9,641 bases of DNA. Source: Candidatus Hydrogenedentota bacterium. Lineage in GTDB: Bacteria; Hydrogenedentota; Hydrogenedentia; Hydrogenedentales; CAITNO01. Shown one piece after another: positions 1 to 5,552 of the stretch. A program made the translations under genes and the position numbers. The notes beneath the pieces are model-generated. The model did no database searches. It was not told the DNA's origin and saw nothing but the letters and a program-made list of their open reading frames with translations. Where the stretch lies: contig CAIJOU010000477.1 in NCBI GenBank assembly GCA_903822375.1, positions 1-9,641 on the forward strand, in the 5' to 3' direction. Positions within the stretch are counted from its first letter, which is position 1; every line of letters begins with the position of its first letter.

Positions 1-1540
1 CCAGCCCGGCCTTGTTGCCGATACCGGCCAGCACGCCCACCAGCGCGGCCTGCTGTTCGGGCTTGCCCGCCTTGTCGAGCGCGGCAAGCACCTGATCCGC
101 ACGCTTGTCGGCGTCGGTATTGCGCTCGCAGACGGCAACGATGGCGCGGGAAATGTTGTCCTGCTGCGGACCGTCGCCGGCGGCGCAAAGCAGGGCGATA
201 AGCGCGGGAACATTCTCCGCCTGGGCAAGGATGCGCAGGGATTTGACGGCTTCAGCTGCCACGGTGGCGTCTTTGTCAGACGCGAGGGCGAGCACGGCAT
301 CGCGGCAGGGAATGGCGCGACGGTCGGCCAGACTGTTCAGCGCCTGGGCGCGCAGGGCGGCCTCGCCGCCCTTCTTGGCCAGGTCGACGAGCACGCCGTC
401 CACCTTTTCGCCGCGCAGGACTGCGAGGGCGTCCTGGGCGGTCGTCTTCACGTCACCCTTCCCGGAAGTTGCCTTCTCGACAAGGAACGACGCCACCGCC
501 TCGTCGCCAAGCTTTCCGAGCGCGCGCAGGGCGGCCACGGCCACCGCATTGTCCTCGTTGCCGGCAAGGCCCTTGGCCGCGTCAACAGCGGACTTGTCGC
601 CGCGTGCGGCGAGGACGTTGAGCAGCGCGGCCTGCTGGCCGGGTGCGGCGGTTTGAACTTCCTTGGACAGGGCCGCGGTGATTTCAGAACCTTGGGTCTT
701 GCGGGCCAGGCCCAGCGCGACGCGGGCAATTCCGGGATCGGGATCATTCAACGCTTCCATGATAAAGACGGGCGCCTTGGCCGGATCCGCCTTGACAAGT
801 CCGCCCAGGGCGGCCACGCGCACGTTGGCGGGGAACTCCGCGCCGTGCAGCATGGCAAGCCATTCCGCGTTGCCCTCTTCCATGGCGCATTGCAGGCAGG
901 GGGCGGCATAGATCGCCTTCTTGTCCGCAGGGGCGGCCTTGGTCGCCTCGGCCACGGCTGTGCAACCCGGCTTGCCGCCGGATATGGCGAGCGAATTGGC
1001 CGCCTGCGCCGTCACGGCATCGTCAGCGCCGGCCAGCAGGCCCTTCAGTGTGGGGACGGCCTTTTCACCGGCCTGACGTCCCAGCGAGGCTATCGCGGCG
1101 AGTTGGACAGGCCCTTCTTTGGCTTCCTTGACCGCGGCAGTCAGCGCATTGGTGGCGGCGGCGCTGCGGTTGGTTTCCAGCGCCGTCAGCGCGGCCTGGA
1201 AGGTGTCGGGGCTCTTGAACAAACCGACCAGCGCGTATACGCACGCCTCGCCGCCGAATTCATGGAGCATGCGGCAGGCGAAGCGTTTACCCTCAACGGT
1301 GCACTCGCCCTGGATGGCGGCGCAAAGCTGCATTTCCAGTTTGGCCAGTGCATCCTTGTCCTTGTTGCCGATGGCGGTATCCACCGCCTTCTGAATGTTG
1401 CTCAGTGCGGTGCGGTCACTTCCGAACTGATATTTGGCCAGCGCAGTGAAGTCCGCGCCCGGGACCGCATGGGCCGAAAGTGACAGGACCAGTGTGGCGA
1501 GCGCCAGTATCATGATGCTGCGTGTGTGCATGGTTTTCAT
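1..1540 (-). CDS. Exported HEAT-repeat protein, C-terminus beyond window (partial)
   Basis: An open frame reads without a stop from the ATG at 1540 to the left edge (513 codons), so the end of the gene is missing. Residues 1-25 form a Sec-type signal peptide: a basic start, a hydrophobic core (about residues 9-22) and an AHA cleavage site before V26. The rest is Ala/Leu-rich helical protein with recurring HEAT-like units such as VAVAALRALGKLGDEAV (about 333-349), TVAAEAVKSL and VRVAALGGLVKADP (about 240-253). HEAT solenoids are protein-interaction scaffolds; no catalytic domain is visible. Four cysteines (73, 80, 89, 100) cluster in the first mature segment, and a CLQC lies at 215-218; neither makes a CXXCH haem site. 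A GGAAGGAAA ribosome site supports the start; the in-frame ATG at 1531 is an alternative. It lies 19 nt after the Tat oxidoreductase gene, so they are probably co-transcribed. Family assignment is from repeat pattern; the specific function is unknown. Confidence 0.85.
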   Translation of the reverse strand, partial: MKTMHTRSIMILALATLVLSLSAHAVPGADFTALAKYQFGSDRTALSNIQKAVDTAIGNKDKDALAKLEMQLCAAIQGECTVEGKRFACRMLHEFGGEACVYALVGLFKSPDTFQAALTALETNRSAAATNALTAAVKEAKEGPVQLAAIASLGRQAGEKAVPTLKGLLAGADDAVTAQAANSLAISGGKPGCTAVAEATKAAPADKKAIYAAPCLQCAMEEGNAEWLAMLHGAEFPANVRVAALGGLVKADPAKAPVFIMEALNDPDPGIARVALGLARKTQGSEITAALSKEVQTAAPGQQAALLNVLAARGDKSAVDAAKGLAGNEDNAVAVAALRALGKLGDEAVASFLVEKATSGKGDVKTTAQDALAVLRGEKVDGVLVDLAKKGGEAALRAQALNSLADRRAIPCRDAVLALASDKDATVAAEAVKSLRILAQAENVPALIALLCAAGDGPQQDNISRAIVAVCERNTDADKRADQVLAALDKAGKPEQQAALVGVLAGIGNKAGL

Positions 1541-1559
1541 TGTGGTTTCCTTCCCTGTT

Positions 1560-2876
1560 CTACAGGTGCCACGGTCCGCGGATGGACGGCTGCATCATGC
1601 GGTTTGCCTCGTCGTCGTCAAAAAGCTCCTTGTCCGGGTCCCATTTGAGCTTCTTGCCGGTGCGCATTGCGAGGTTGATCATGTGGCACATGGTGGCGCT
1701 GTGGTGGCCTATTTCACAGGCGGCTTTGGGTTCGCCGCGGGACTTTACGCACTCGATGAAGTCCTGGTGATGCCCCTTGCTCCGGCCGAGGTGCTCCTCG
1801 TTGGGGCCGATGACCTCCTTGAGCAGCGCGGGCGAACTGGCCTCCAGGTTGCCGCCGTGCACGTGGATGAAAATCCACCCGTCGTCGCCGATGAACTTGA
1901 CGCCGCGCTCGCCGCCGCACTTGCCCTGCATGATGACGCCGTTGGCGTATTCGAACTCAAACTGGTAGTCCATGGCCGTGTTGAAGAGGCCGTCGGGCGG
2001 GAAATAGCCGCTGGCCTGCACCGAGATGGGCGTGGTGTGGTCCGTGTTGTTGCCCATCTGGCCCAGGTCAATGACGTGCGCGCCGCGGTCGGTGATTTCG
2101 CCGCCGCTGTAGTCGAGGATGTAGCGGAAGAAGAAGTGGCAGCGCTTTTCCGTGTAGGGCGCGTCACGGGCGGGGCCGAGCCAGAAGTTGTAGTCGAAAT
2201 GCGGCGGAACGGGCATTTCGGGCTGGTTGCCGATGGGCCCGTTGTTGAGGGGCAGATTGATCTCGATCTTGCGGACCTTGCCGATGCGTCCGTTGCGGAC
2301 CAGTTCGGCCGCATAGCGCGCGTTGTCGCGGCTGCGCTCGTGGCTGCCGGTCTGAAAGACGCGGCCATGGCGCCGCACCGCGTTGACCACGGCGCGACCC
2401 TCGGGAATCGAATTGGCCAGCGGCTTCTCGCAGTAGATGTCCTTGCCGGCCTTCGCCGCGGCAACGCTGATGATCGCGTGCCAATGGTCCGGCGGGGCGA
2501 CCATCACCGCGTCGATGTCGGGACGGGCAAGCACTTCCCGGAAGTCGTAGTATTCCTTAATCCCCTCGAACTTGCCGTCGGGGCTCTTCTTGGAATAGTA
2601 CTCCTCAACGTCGCCACGCGCCTTGGCGGCGTGCTGACGGTCCACGTCGCAGATGGCGACGTACTGCACCTCGGGGATGTTGAACAGGGCGCGCGTGTCA
2701 TAGCTGCCCTGACCGCCCGTGCCAATCGATGCCATGACGATGCGGTTGCTGGGCGCGACATTGCCGTCGAGCCCGAGGGCCCGGGCGGGAATGATATACG
2801 GAAACGCCACCGGCGCCGCCGCGGCCAACGCCGCCCGAGTTAGAAAGGACCTGCGTGAAATACCGTTTTTGGACAT
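1560..2876 (-). CDS. Tat-exported Gfo/Idh/MocA family oxidoreductase
   Basis: This is a 438-residue NAD(P)-dependent oxidoreductase of the Gfo/Idh/MocA family, which acts on sugars, inositols or sugar derivatives. The N-terminus carries a twin-arginine signal (SRRSFLTRAA, residues 7-16, then an Ala-rich stretch to about 33), so the folded, cofactor-loaded enzyme should be exported. The Rossmann fold starts at about 45 with the dinucleotide loop GTGGQG (52-57) and the acidic CDVD end of beta-2 (76-79). The family EKP motif is at 150-152, and the substrate domain contains GGEITDRGAHVIDL (258-271), with D263 and H267 as likely active-site residues. The open frame extends to 3080, but the ATG at 2876 is preceded by a perfect AGGAGG and begins the Tat signal, so that start is chosen. 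It heads a unit with the exported HEAT protein. Such Tat oxidoreductases are abundant in Planctomycetes and Hydrogenedentes; the substrate cannot be read from the sequence. Confidence 0.93.
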   Translation of the reverse strand: MSKNGISRRSFLTRAALAAAAPVAFPYIIPARALGLDGNVAPSNRIVMASIGTGGQGSYDTRALFNIPEVQYVAICDVDRQHAAKARGDVEEYYSKKSPDGKFEGIKEYYDFREVLARPDIDAVMVAPPDHWHAIISVAAAKAGKDIYCEKPLANSIPEGRAVVNAVRRHGRVFQTGSHERSRDNARYAAELVRNGRIGKVRKIEINLPLNNGPIGNQPEMPVPPHFDYNFWLGPARDAPYTEKRCHFFFRYILDYSGGEITDRGAHVIDLGQMGNNTDHTTPISVQASGYFPPDGLFNTAMDYQFEFEYANGVIMQGKCGGERGVKFIGDDGWIFIHVHGGNLEASSPALLKEVIGPNEEHLGRSKGHHQDFIECVKSRGEPKAACEIGHHSATMCHMINLAMRTGKKLKWDPDKELFDDDEANRMMQPSIRGPWHL

Positions 2877-2892
2877 GGTAAAACCTCCTTGA
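2869..2892 (-). promoter_or_regulatory. Start-deciding ribosome binding site of the oxidoreductase
   Basis: On the minus strand an AAGGAGG lies about 7 nt before the ATG at 2876. It decides the start against the upstream in-frame ATG at 3080, whose extra 68 residues would bury the Tat signal inside the protein and look like translated leader sequence. Confidence 0.8.
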
Positions 2893-3089
2893 TGGGTCCC
2901 GCTATTCTGGGGAATGAGACGAGCAAAAGCAAGTTGGATGATCGACGCGGAACAGCAGGGGCCGGTCGGCCAATCCTTACGCCGCAACGGCAGACAAGCA
3001 TCACTGCTTTGTCCATTCTTAGGGCCCGTTGCGCAGACACGTTCAGTGAAACGCGCCCGGTTCTTCGCCCCTTCTTCCATAAACCCCCG
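2877..3089. other. Intergenic region between vapC and the oxidoreductase
   Basis: These 213 nt contain no convincing gene on either strand. On the minus strand they hold the 3' flank of vapC, an imperfect hairpin (2993-3013), a near-palindrome ggccggtcggcc (2960-2971), and presumably the promoter of the oxidoreductase/HEAT unit. The best promoter-like pair is a TTGCTT box and a CAGAAT box 17 nt apart on the minus strand, about 20-50 nt before the ribosome site. This is a weak match, so I do not annotate it as a promoter. Confidence 0.6.
2993..3013 (-). repeat. Imperfect inverted repeat, possible hairpin downstream of vapC
   Basis: The plus strand reads gacaagca, a tcac loop, then tgctttgtc. 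The arms pair over 8 bp with one bulged t and a 4-nt loop. It lies about 80 nt past the vapC stop on the minus strand. There is no following T-tract on either strand, so it is not a textbook intrinsic terminator. It could still slow transcription, protect an mRNA end, or act as an operator for the downstream oxidoreductase. Confidence 0.35.
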
Positions 3090-3491
3090 TCAGGGACAAA
3101 TCAGTTTCACGCTCGGAAAATAGTCGCCGAATCGTTTTGTGTCACGGGTGACCAAGTCCAGTTTCGCGACGGCGGCATGGGCCCCGATGAAGAAATCCGG
3201 CAGCGGCAATGATTTGCCGCCGCCCCGGCGCCGGTATTCCAGAAAGCACTTGCCGGCAAGAAACGCGGCCTCGCGCGGGATGGGCCGATACTCGAAAACG
3301 TCCGCAGGGAGCAGTCTTTCAAGGTCCTCGATACGTTCAAAGCGTATGGAAATCTCGGCATAAATGACGGGGTTCAGTATGATCGTTCCCTCGTTGGCTG
3401 CCTGAACCACTGCCCGGGAAGACCAGTCAAACCACTTTGGGTCCCGCGTGAAGAGGTCCAGAAACACGCAGGAGTCCACCATGACGGACAT
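3090..3491 (-). CDS. vapC: VapC-like PIN-domain toxin (type II toxin-antitoxin)
   Basis: The 133-residue protein is a complete PIN domain, the Mg2+-dependent ribonuclease fold of VapC toxins, which usually cut tRNA or rRNA and stop translation when free of antitoxin. The acidic residues expected at the active site are present: D6 (VMVDSCVF), E46 (NPVIYAEIS), D99 (LPLPDFFIGAHA) and D117 (LVTRDTKRF). The length matches the family. The start ATG (3489-3491) overlaps the antitoxin stop as TAATG, so the toxin is probably translationally coupled; a G-rich stretch (GGGGGGAT) just upstream may serve as ribosome site. A second in-frame ATG three codons in is an alternative. All catalytic acids are intact, so the toxin is presumably active; its RNA target is unknown. 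Confidence 0.93.
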   Translation of the reverse strand: MSVMVDSCVFLDLFTRDPKWFDWSSRAVVQAANEGTIILNPVIYAEISIRFERIEDLERLLPADVFEYRPIPREAAFLAGKCFLEYRRRGGGKSLPLPDFFIGAHAAVAKLDLVTRDTKRFGDYFPSVKLICP

Positions 3492-3718
3492 TATGCATCC
3501 CCCCGGGTGAGCTTCATTATCTCGTCGGTGGACATGGCCACCTTTCCTTTCCCCGACATGAGGGCAACCACGGATTCTCCACGGCCGGTAGCAGGAATCT
3601 TCCGCAGATAGACGCGGCGGCCCTCCTCCACAAATTCCACTTCGCTACCCGGAACGATGCCCGTTTTTTCCCGCAGGGCGAGCGGTATGGTGACTTGGCC
3701 TTTCGTTGACACGCGCAT
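3491..3718 (-). CDS. vapB: AbrB/SpoVT-type antitoxin (VapB-like)
   Basis: A 75-residue protein begins with the hallmark swapped-hairpin AbrB sequence: VSTKGQVTIPLALREKTGI followed by PGSEVEFVEEG and a strand with YLRKIP, covering about residues 1-45. This fold dimerises and binds the operon's own promoter. The remaining 30 residues, including a helix-like MSTDEIMKLTRG, probably wrap around and neutralise the partner toxin. An AAGGAG ribosome site lies 6-8 nt before the ATG at 3718. Antitoxin first, toxin second, with a 1-nt overlap, is the standard vapBC layout. Regulation is likely autorepression at the palindromes just upstream. Naming as vapB rests on the partner being a PIN toxin; MazE-type antitoxins share the same fold. 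Confidence 0.92.
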   Translation of the reverse strand: MRVSTKGQVTIPLALREKTGIVPGSEVEFVEEGRRVYLRKIPATGRGESVVALMSGKGKVAMSTDEIMKLTRGDA

Positions 3719-3735
3719 GGCAACTCCTTTCAGTG

Positions 3736-3757
3736 CAGTATTACTCTTACTGGTAAG
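3736..3757. promoter_or_regulatory. Overlapping palindromes, candidate toxin-antitoxin operator
   Basis: Two overlapping inverted repeats sit between the -10 element and the ribosome site of the antitoxin. One is cttac-tg-gtaag (3746-3757). The other is cagta, 7 nt, tactg (3736-3740 with 3748-3752). They cover the predicted transcription start, exactly where an AbrB-type antitoxin, alone or with toxin, would repress its operon. The position and symmetry are visible; the binding is inferred. Confidence 0.45.
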
Positions 3758-3758
3758 G

Positions 3759-3767
3759 ATTGTACCA
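3759..3767 (-). promoter_or_regulatory. Extended -10 promoter element for the toxin-antitoxin operon
   Basis: On the minus strand the bases read TGG then TACAAT, a full TGn extension plus a 5-of-6 match to TATAAT, about 40 nt upstream of the antitoxin ATG. No good -35 box is present 16-18 nt further up, which fits an extended -10 promoter. Transcription would start near 3752, inside the adjacent palindrome. Confidence 0.5.
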
Positions 3768-3808
3768 TGGGGAGACTCCGGACCCGTAGCGATTTATCCC
3801 AAGAACGG

Positions 3809-3845
3809 CAGTCCGGTCGACCCAACGCCTCCAGACTACGGACTG
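3809..3845. repeat. Separated 7-bp inverted repeat in the divergent promoter region
   Basis: Perfect arms cagtccg (3809-3815) and cggactg (3839-3845) are 30 bp apart centre to centre, close to three helical turns. They lie between the two divergent promoters. A regulator dimer could bind them, but arms of this length and spacing can easily arise by chance in a region this size. Confidence 0.25.
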
Positions 3846-3879
3846 TATGGACGCTCGTATGGTCGTGTGATGCGCGTGG

Positions 3880-3909
3880 TTGTGCGGATTGGGGGGCTCC
3901 ATGCATAAT
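3880..3909 (+). promoter_or_regulatory. Candidate sigma-70 promoter for the aminotransferase gene
   Basis: A TTGTGC box (3880-3885) and a CATAAT box (3904-3909, 5 of 6 to consensus) are separated by 18 nt. Transcription would begin near 3916 and give a leader of about 55 nt before the ATG at 3971. The -35 match is weak. Confidence 0.35.
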
Positions 3910-3970
3910 ATCTCTAGGCAGGAAGTGGCGGATAGGGTTTTGCGGGCAGTTTTGTTCTTGGAGACCGGTT

Positions 3971-5188
3971 ATGAGCGACAGCAGCAGTACACAGTCCCTG
4001 GCCCTTTTGGGCGGCACGCCGGTGCGCAGCGCCGAACGGCAGTGGCCCGCCTGGCCGATATATGACGACACGGAACGCGCCGCGCTGATCAGCGTGCTGG
4101 AAAGCGGCAAATGGTTTTACGGGGACCGTGTGGCCCAGTTTGAGCGGGAATATGCGGAATTCCAGGGTGCGGTCCACTGCGTGACCTGCAACAGCGGCAC
4201 GGCGGCGGCGGAGGTGGTGCTGCAGGCGCTGGGCATCGGGGCGGGCGATGAGGTGATTGTGCCGCCGTACACCTTTGTGGCGACGGCATCGTCGGTGCTT
4301 CGGGTGGGTGCCACGCCGGTGTTTGCCGACGTGGACGACACGTGGTGCCTCGACCCGGAAAAGGTGGCCGAGGCCATCACGCCAAAGACCAGGGCGATCA
4401 TGCCGGTGCATTTCGGCGGGCGCATCTGCGACATGGACCGGCTGAACGACATCGCCGCCGAACATGGCATACCGATTGTCGAGGACGCCTGCCATGCGTG
4501 GGGCGGCCGCTGGGTCGGCAAGGGCGCGGGCACGCTGGGTCTCTGCGGCATTTTCAGCTTCCAGCTTTCCAAGAATATCACCGCCGGCGAGGGCGGCGCG
4601 ATTGTGACCGACAATGCGGAACTGGCGGACATGTGCCGTTCCATAACGAACTGCGGGCGGGCCGAGGGCGCGCCCTGGTACCACCACGTTAACGTGGGCA
4701 CGAACGCGCGGTTGACCGAGTTCCAGGCGGCGCTGCTTTCCTGCCAGATAAAACGGCTGGGCGAACAAACACTGACGCGCGAGCGCAATGCGGCGATTCT
4801 CAATAACGAACTGGAGAAGATCGAGGGGCTCATCCCGCAGCGCAAGAGCAACCGCATCACGCGCCGGGCCTACCACCTTTACTGCCTGCGCATTGACGCG
4901 GAACTTTTCGGCTGTTCGCGGGAGCAGTTCGTGGCCGCGGCCAACGCGGAGGGCTGGCCGGTGGGGGCCGGGTATCCCCTGCCGCTGTATGAGCAACCCG
5001 TCTTCAAGAACCATCCGGGCCGGCACGGCGGCGGGGCCTGTCCCATGGTGGAAGACCTCTGCTATCGCAGCGCCATGTGGTTTGGCCACGAAAAACTGCT
5101 CGGAACGGAAGAGGACATGCGCGACATCATCCGCATAGCCGAGAAAATAAAGGCGAACGTGGATGCGCTTCGCGGCTGGCAGGGCTGA
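3971..5188 (+). CDS. DegT/DnrJ/EryC1 family PLP-dependent aminotransferase
   Basis: This 405-residue enzyme belongs to the fold-type I PLP aminotransferases that transaminate keto-sugars (or make amino-polyols and AHBA) in cell-surface or secondary-metabolite pathways. Visible family features are the N-terminal LALLGGTPVRS, the cofactor phosphate loop CNSGTAAA (73-80), VIVPPYTFVATASSVL (95-110), EDACHAWGG (171-179, with D172 facing the pyridine nitrogen), the Schiff-base lysine K201 in FSFQLSKNITAGEGGA, and TNARLTEFQAAL (244-255). The open frame extends back to 3767, but the ATG at 3971 has a GGAG ribosome site 7 nt upstream and starts the conserved N-terminus. No sugar dehydratase or glycosyltransferase lies nearby, so the substrate is unknown. 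The start-proximal LLGGTPVR resembles the scyllo-inosose/AHBA-synthase-like branch, which is only suggestive. It is followed after 19 nt by a zinc-ribbon gene. Confidence 0.93.
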   Translation: MSDSSSTQSLALLGGTPVRSAERQWPAWPIYDDTERAALISVLESGKWFYGDRVAQFEREYAEFQGAVHCVTCNSGTAAAEVVLQALGIGAGDEVIVPPYTFVATASSVLRVGATPVFADVDDTWCLDPEKVAEAITPKTRAIMPVHFGGRICDMDRLNDIAAEHGIPIVEDACHAWGGRWVGKGAGTLGLCGIFSFQLSKNITAGEGGAIVTDNAELADMCRSITNCGRAEGAPWYHHVNVGTNARLTEFQAALLSCQIKRLGEQTLTRERNAAILNNELEKIEGLIPQRKSNRITRRAYHLYCLRIDAELFGCSREQFVAAANAEGWPVGAGYPLPLYEQPVFKNHPGRHGGGACPMVEDLCYRSAMWFGHEKLLGTEEDMRDIIRIAEKIKANVDALRGWQG

Positions 5189-5207
5189 GCCCGGCCCGTT
5201 ACTGAAC

Positions 5208-5384
5208 ATGAAACCACGGGGAGACAAGGCCGCGCCGGGTGCAAAACGGGTCGCCGCCGCAAAGCGGGGCGCGAAGCGGACCGCAGTGGAAACGGTCACC
5301 TGTCCGCACTGCCGGTATGACCGGCCCGCAGAGGATGCACGGTGCCATATTTGCGGTTTCCCATGGCCCTGGATGAAGAAATAG
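5208..5384 (+). CDS. Small zinc-ribbon protein
   Basis: A 58-residue protein has a strongly basic, Lys/Arg/Ala-rich N-terminal half (KR pairs at about 13, 19 and 23) and a C-terminal four-cysteine knuckle pair: C32-P-H-C35, ten residues, C46-H-I-C49-G, ending FPWPWMKK. That spacing is a classic zinc ribbon. The basic tail suggests nucleic-acid binding, but that is inference. The ATG at 5208 has no clear ribosome site. An in-frame ATG at 5163 would add 15 residues, overlap the aminotransferase gene by 26 nt and has an AAAGG 9 nt upstream; either start implies coupling with the upstream gene. The intact cysteine pattern is the main reason to believe it is real. No specific family recognised. 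Confidence 0.6.
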   Translation: MKPRGDKAAPGAKRVAAAKRGAKRTAVETVTCPHCRYDRPAEDARCHICGFPWPWMKK

Positions 5385-5552
5385 CCGCTTGGGCACGCCG
5401 GAGAGTTCAGAATTCAGAAGCCGGAAGGAAGAACCGTTCGGCGCTTTGTGTTCCCCTTTTGGCATGGTGATTTGCCACTTGTTTGGCGTGAATTGTTTCC
5501 GAAAGACGGATTGAACAGCCGGAAAGTGTTTGGACCGGGAGGAGTCAAGAGA
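5385..5552 (+). other. Intergenic leader upstream of pilT
   Basis: These 168 nt separate the zinc-ribbon gene from pilT. They contain a short tandem ttcaga repeat near 5405-5418 and a TTGCCA box near 5473-5478 without a convincing -10 at the right distance. The pilT frame stays open back to 5448, but those codons lack a ribosome site. I see no terminator hairpin. Confidence 0.5.

Noticed and set aside
215..218. CLQC at residues 215-218 of the HEAT protein considered as a haem site (coordinates here are residue numbers)
   Set aside because: The residue after the second cysteine is alanine, not histidine, so it is not a c-type haem motif.
653..1483. 276-codon open frame on the plus strand over the HEAT gene
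   Set aside because: It is Gly/Arg-rich without domain features; the minus-strand frame is open across the whole region, with a signal peptide, ribosome site and regular HEAT pattern.
1434..2843. 469-codon open frame on the plus strand antisense to the oxidoreductase
   Set aside because: Its residues are the Val/Ala/Leu/Asp-rich pattern of a GC-rich antisense shadow; the minus-strand frame has a Tat signal, a perfect ribosome site and clear Gfo/Idh/MocA motifs.
2877..3080. 68-residue N-terminal extension of the oxidoreductase from the ATG at 3080
   Set aside because: The extension lies upstream of a perfect ribosome site and would place the Tat signal internally; its composition looks like translated non-coding sequence.
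3767..3970. 68-residue N-terminal extension of the aminotransferase from the ATG at 3767
   Set aside because: No ribosome site, it covers the divergent promoter region, and the conserved family N-terminus begins at 3971.
3914..5299. 461-codon open frame on the minus strand antisense to the aminotransferase
   Set aside because: Arg/Ala/His-rich shadow with no recognisable motif, while the plus strand carries a complete DegT family enzyme with its PLP lysine.
5458..5478. Sigma-54-like -24/-12 promoter upstream of pilT (TGGCAT then TTTGC)
   Set aside because: The GG and GC elements are 11 nt apart instead of the required 10, so it does not fit the sigma-54 spacing. It would have been attractive because pilus genes are sometimes sigma-54 dependent.
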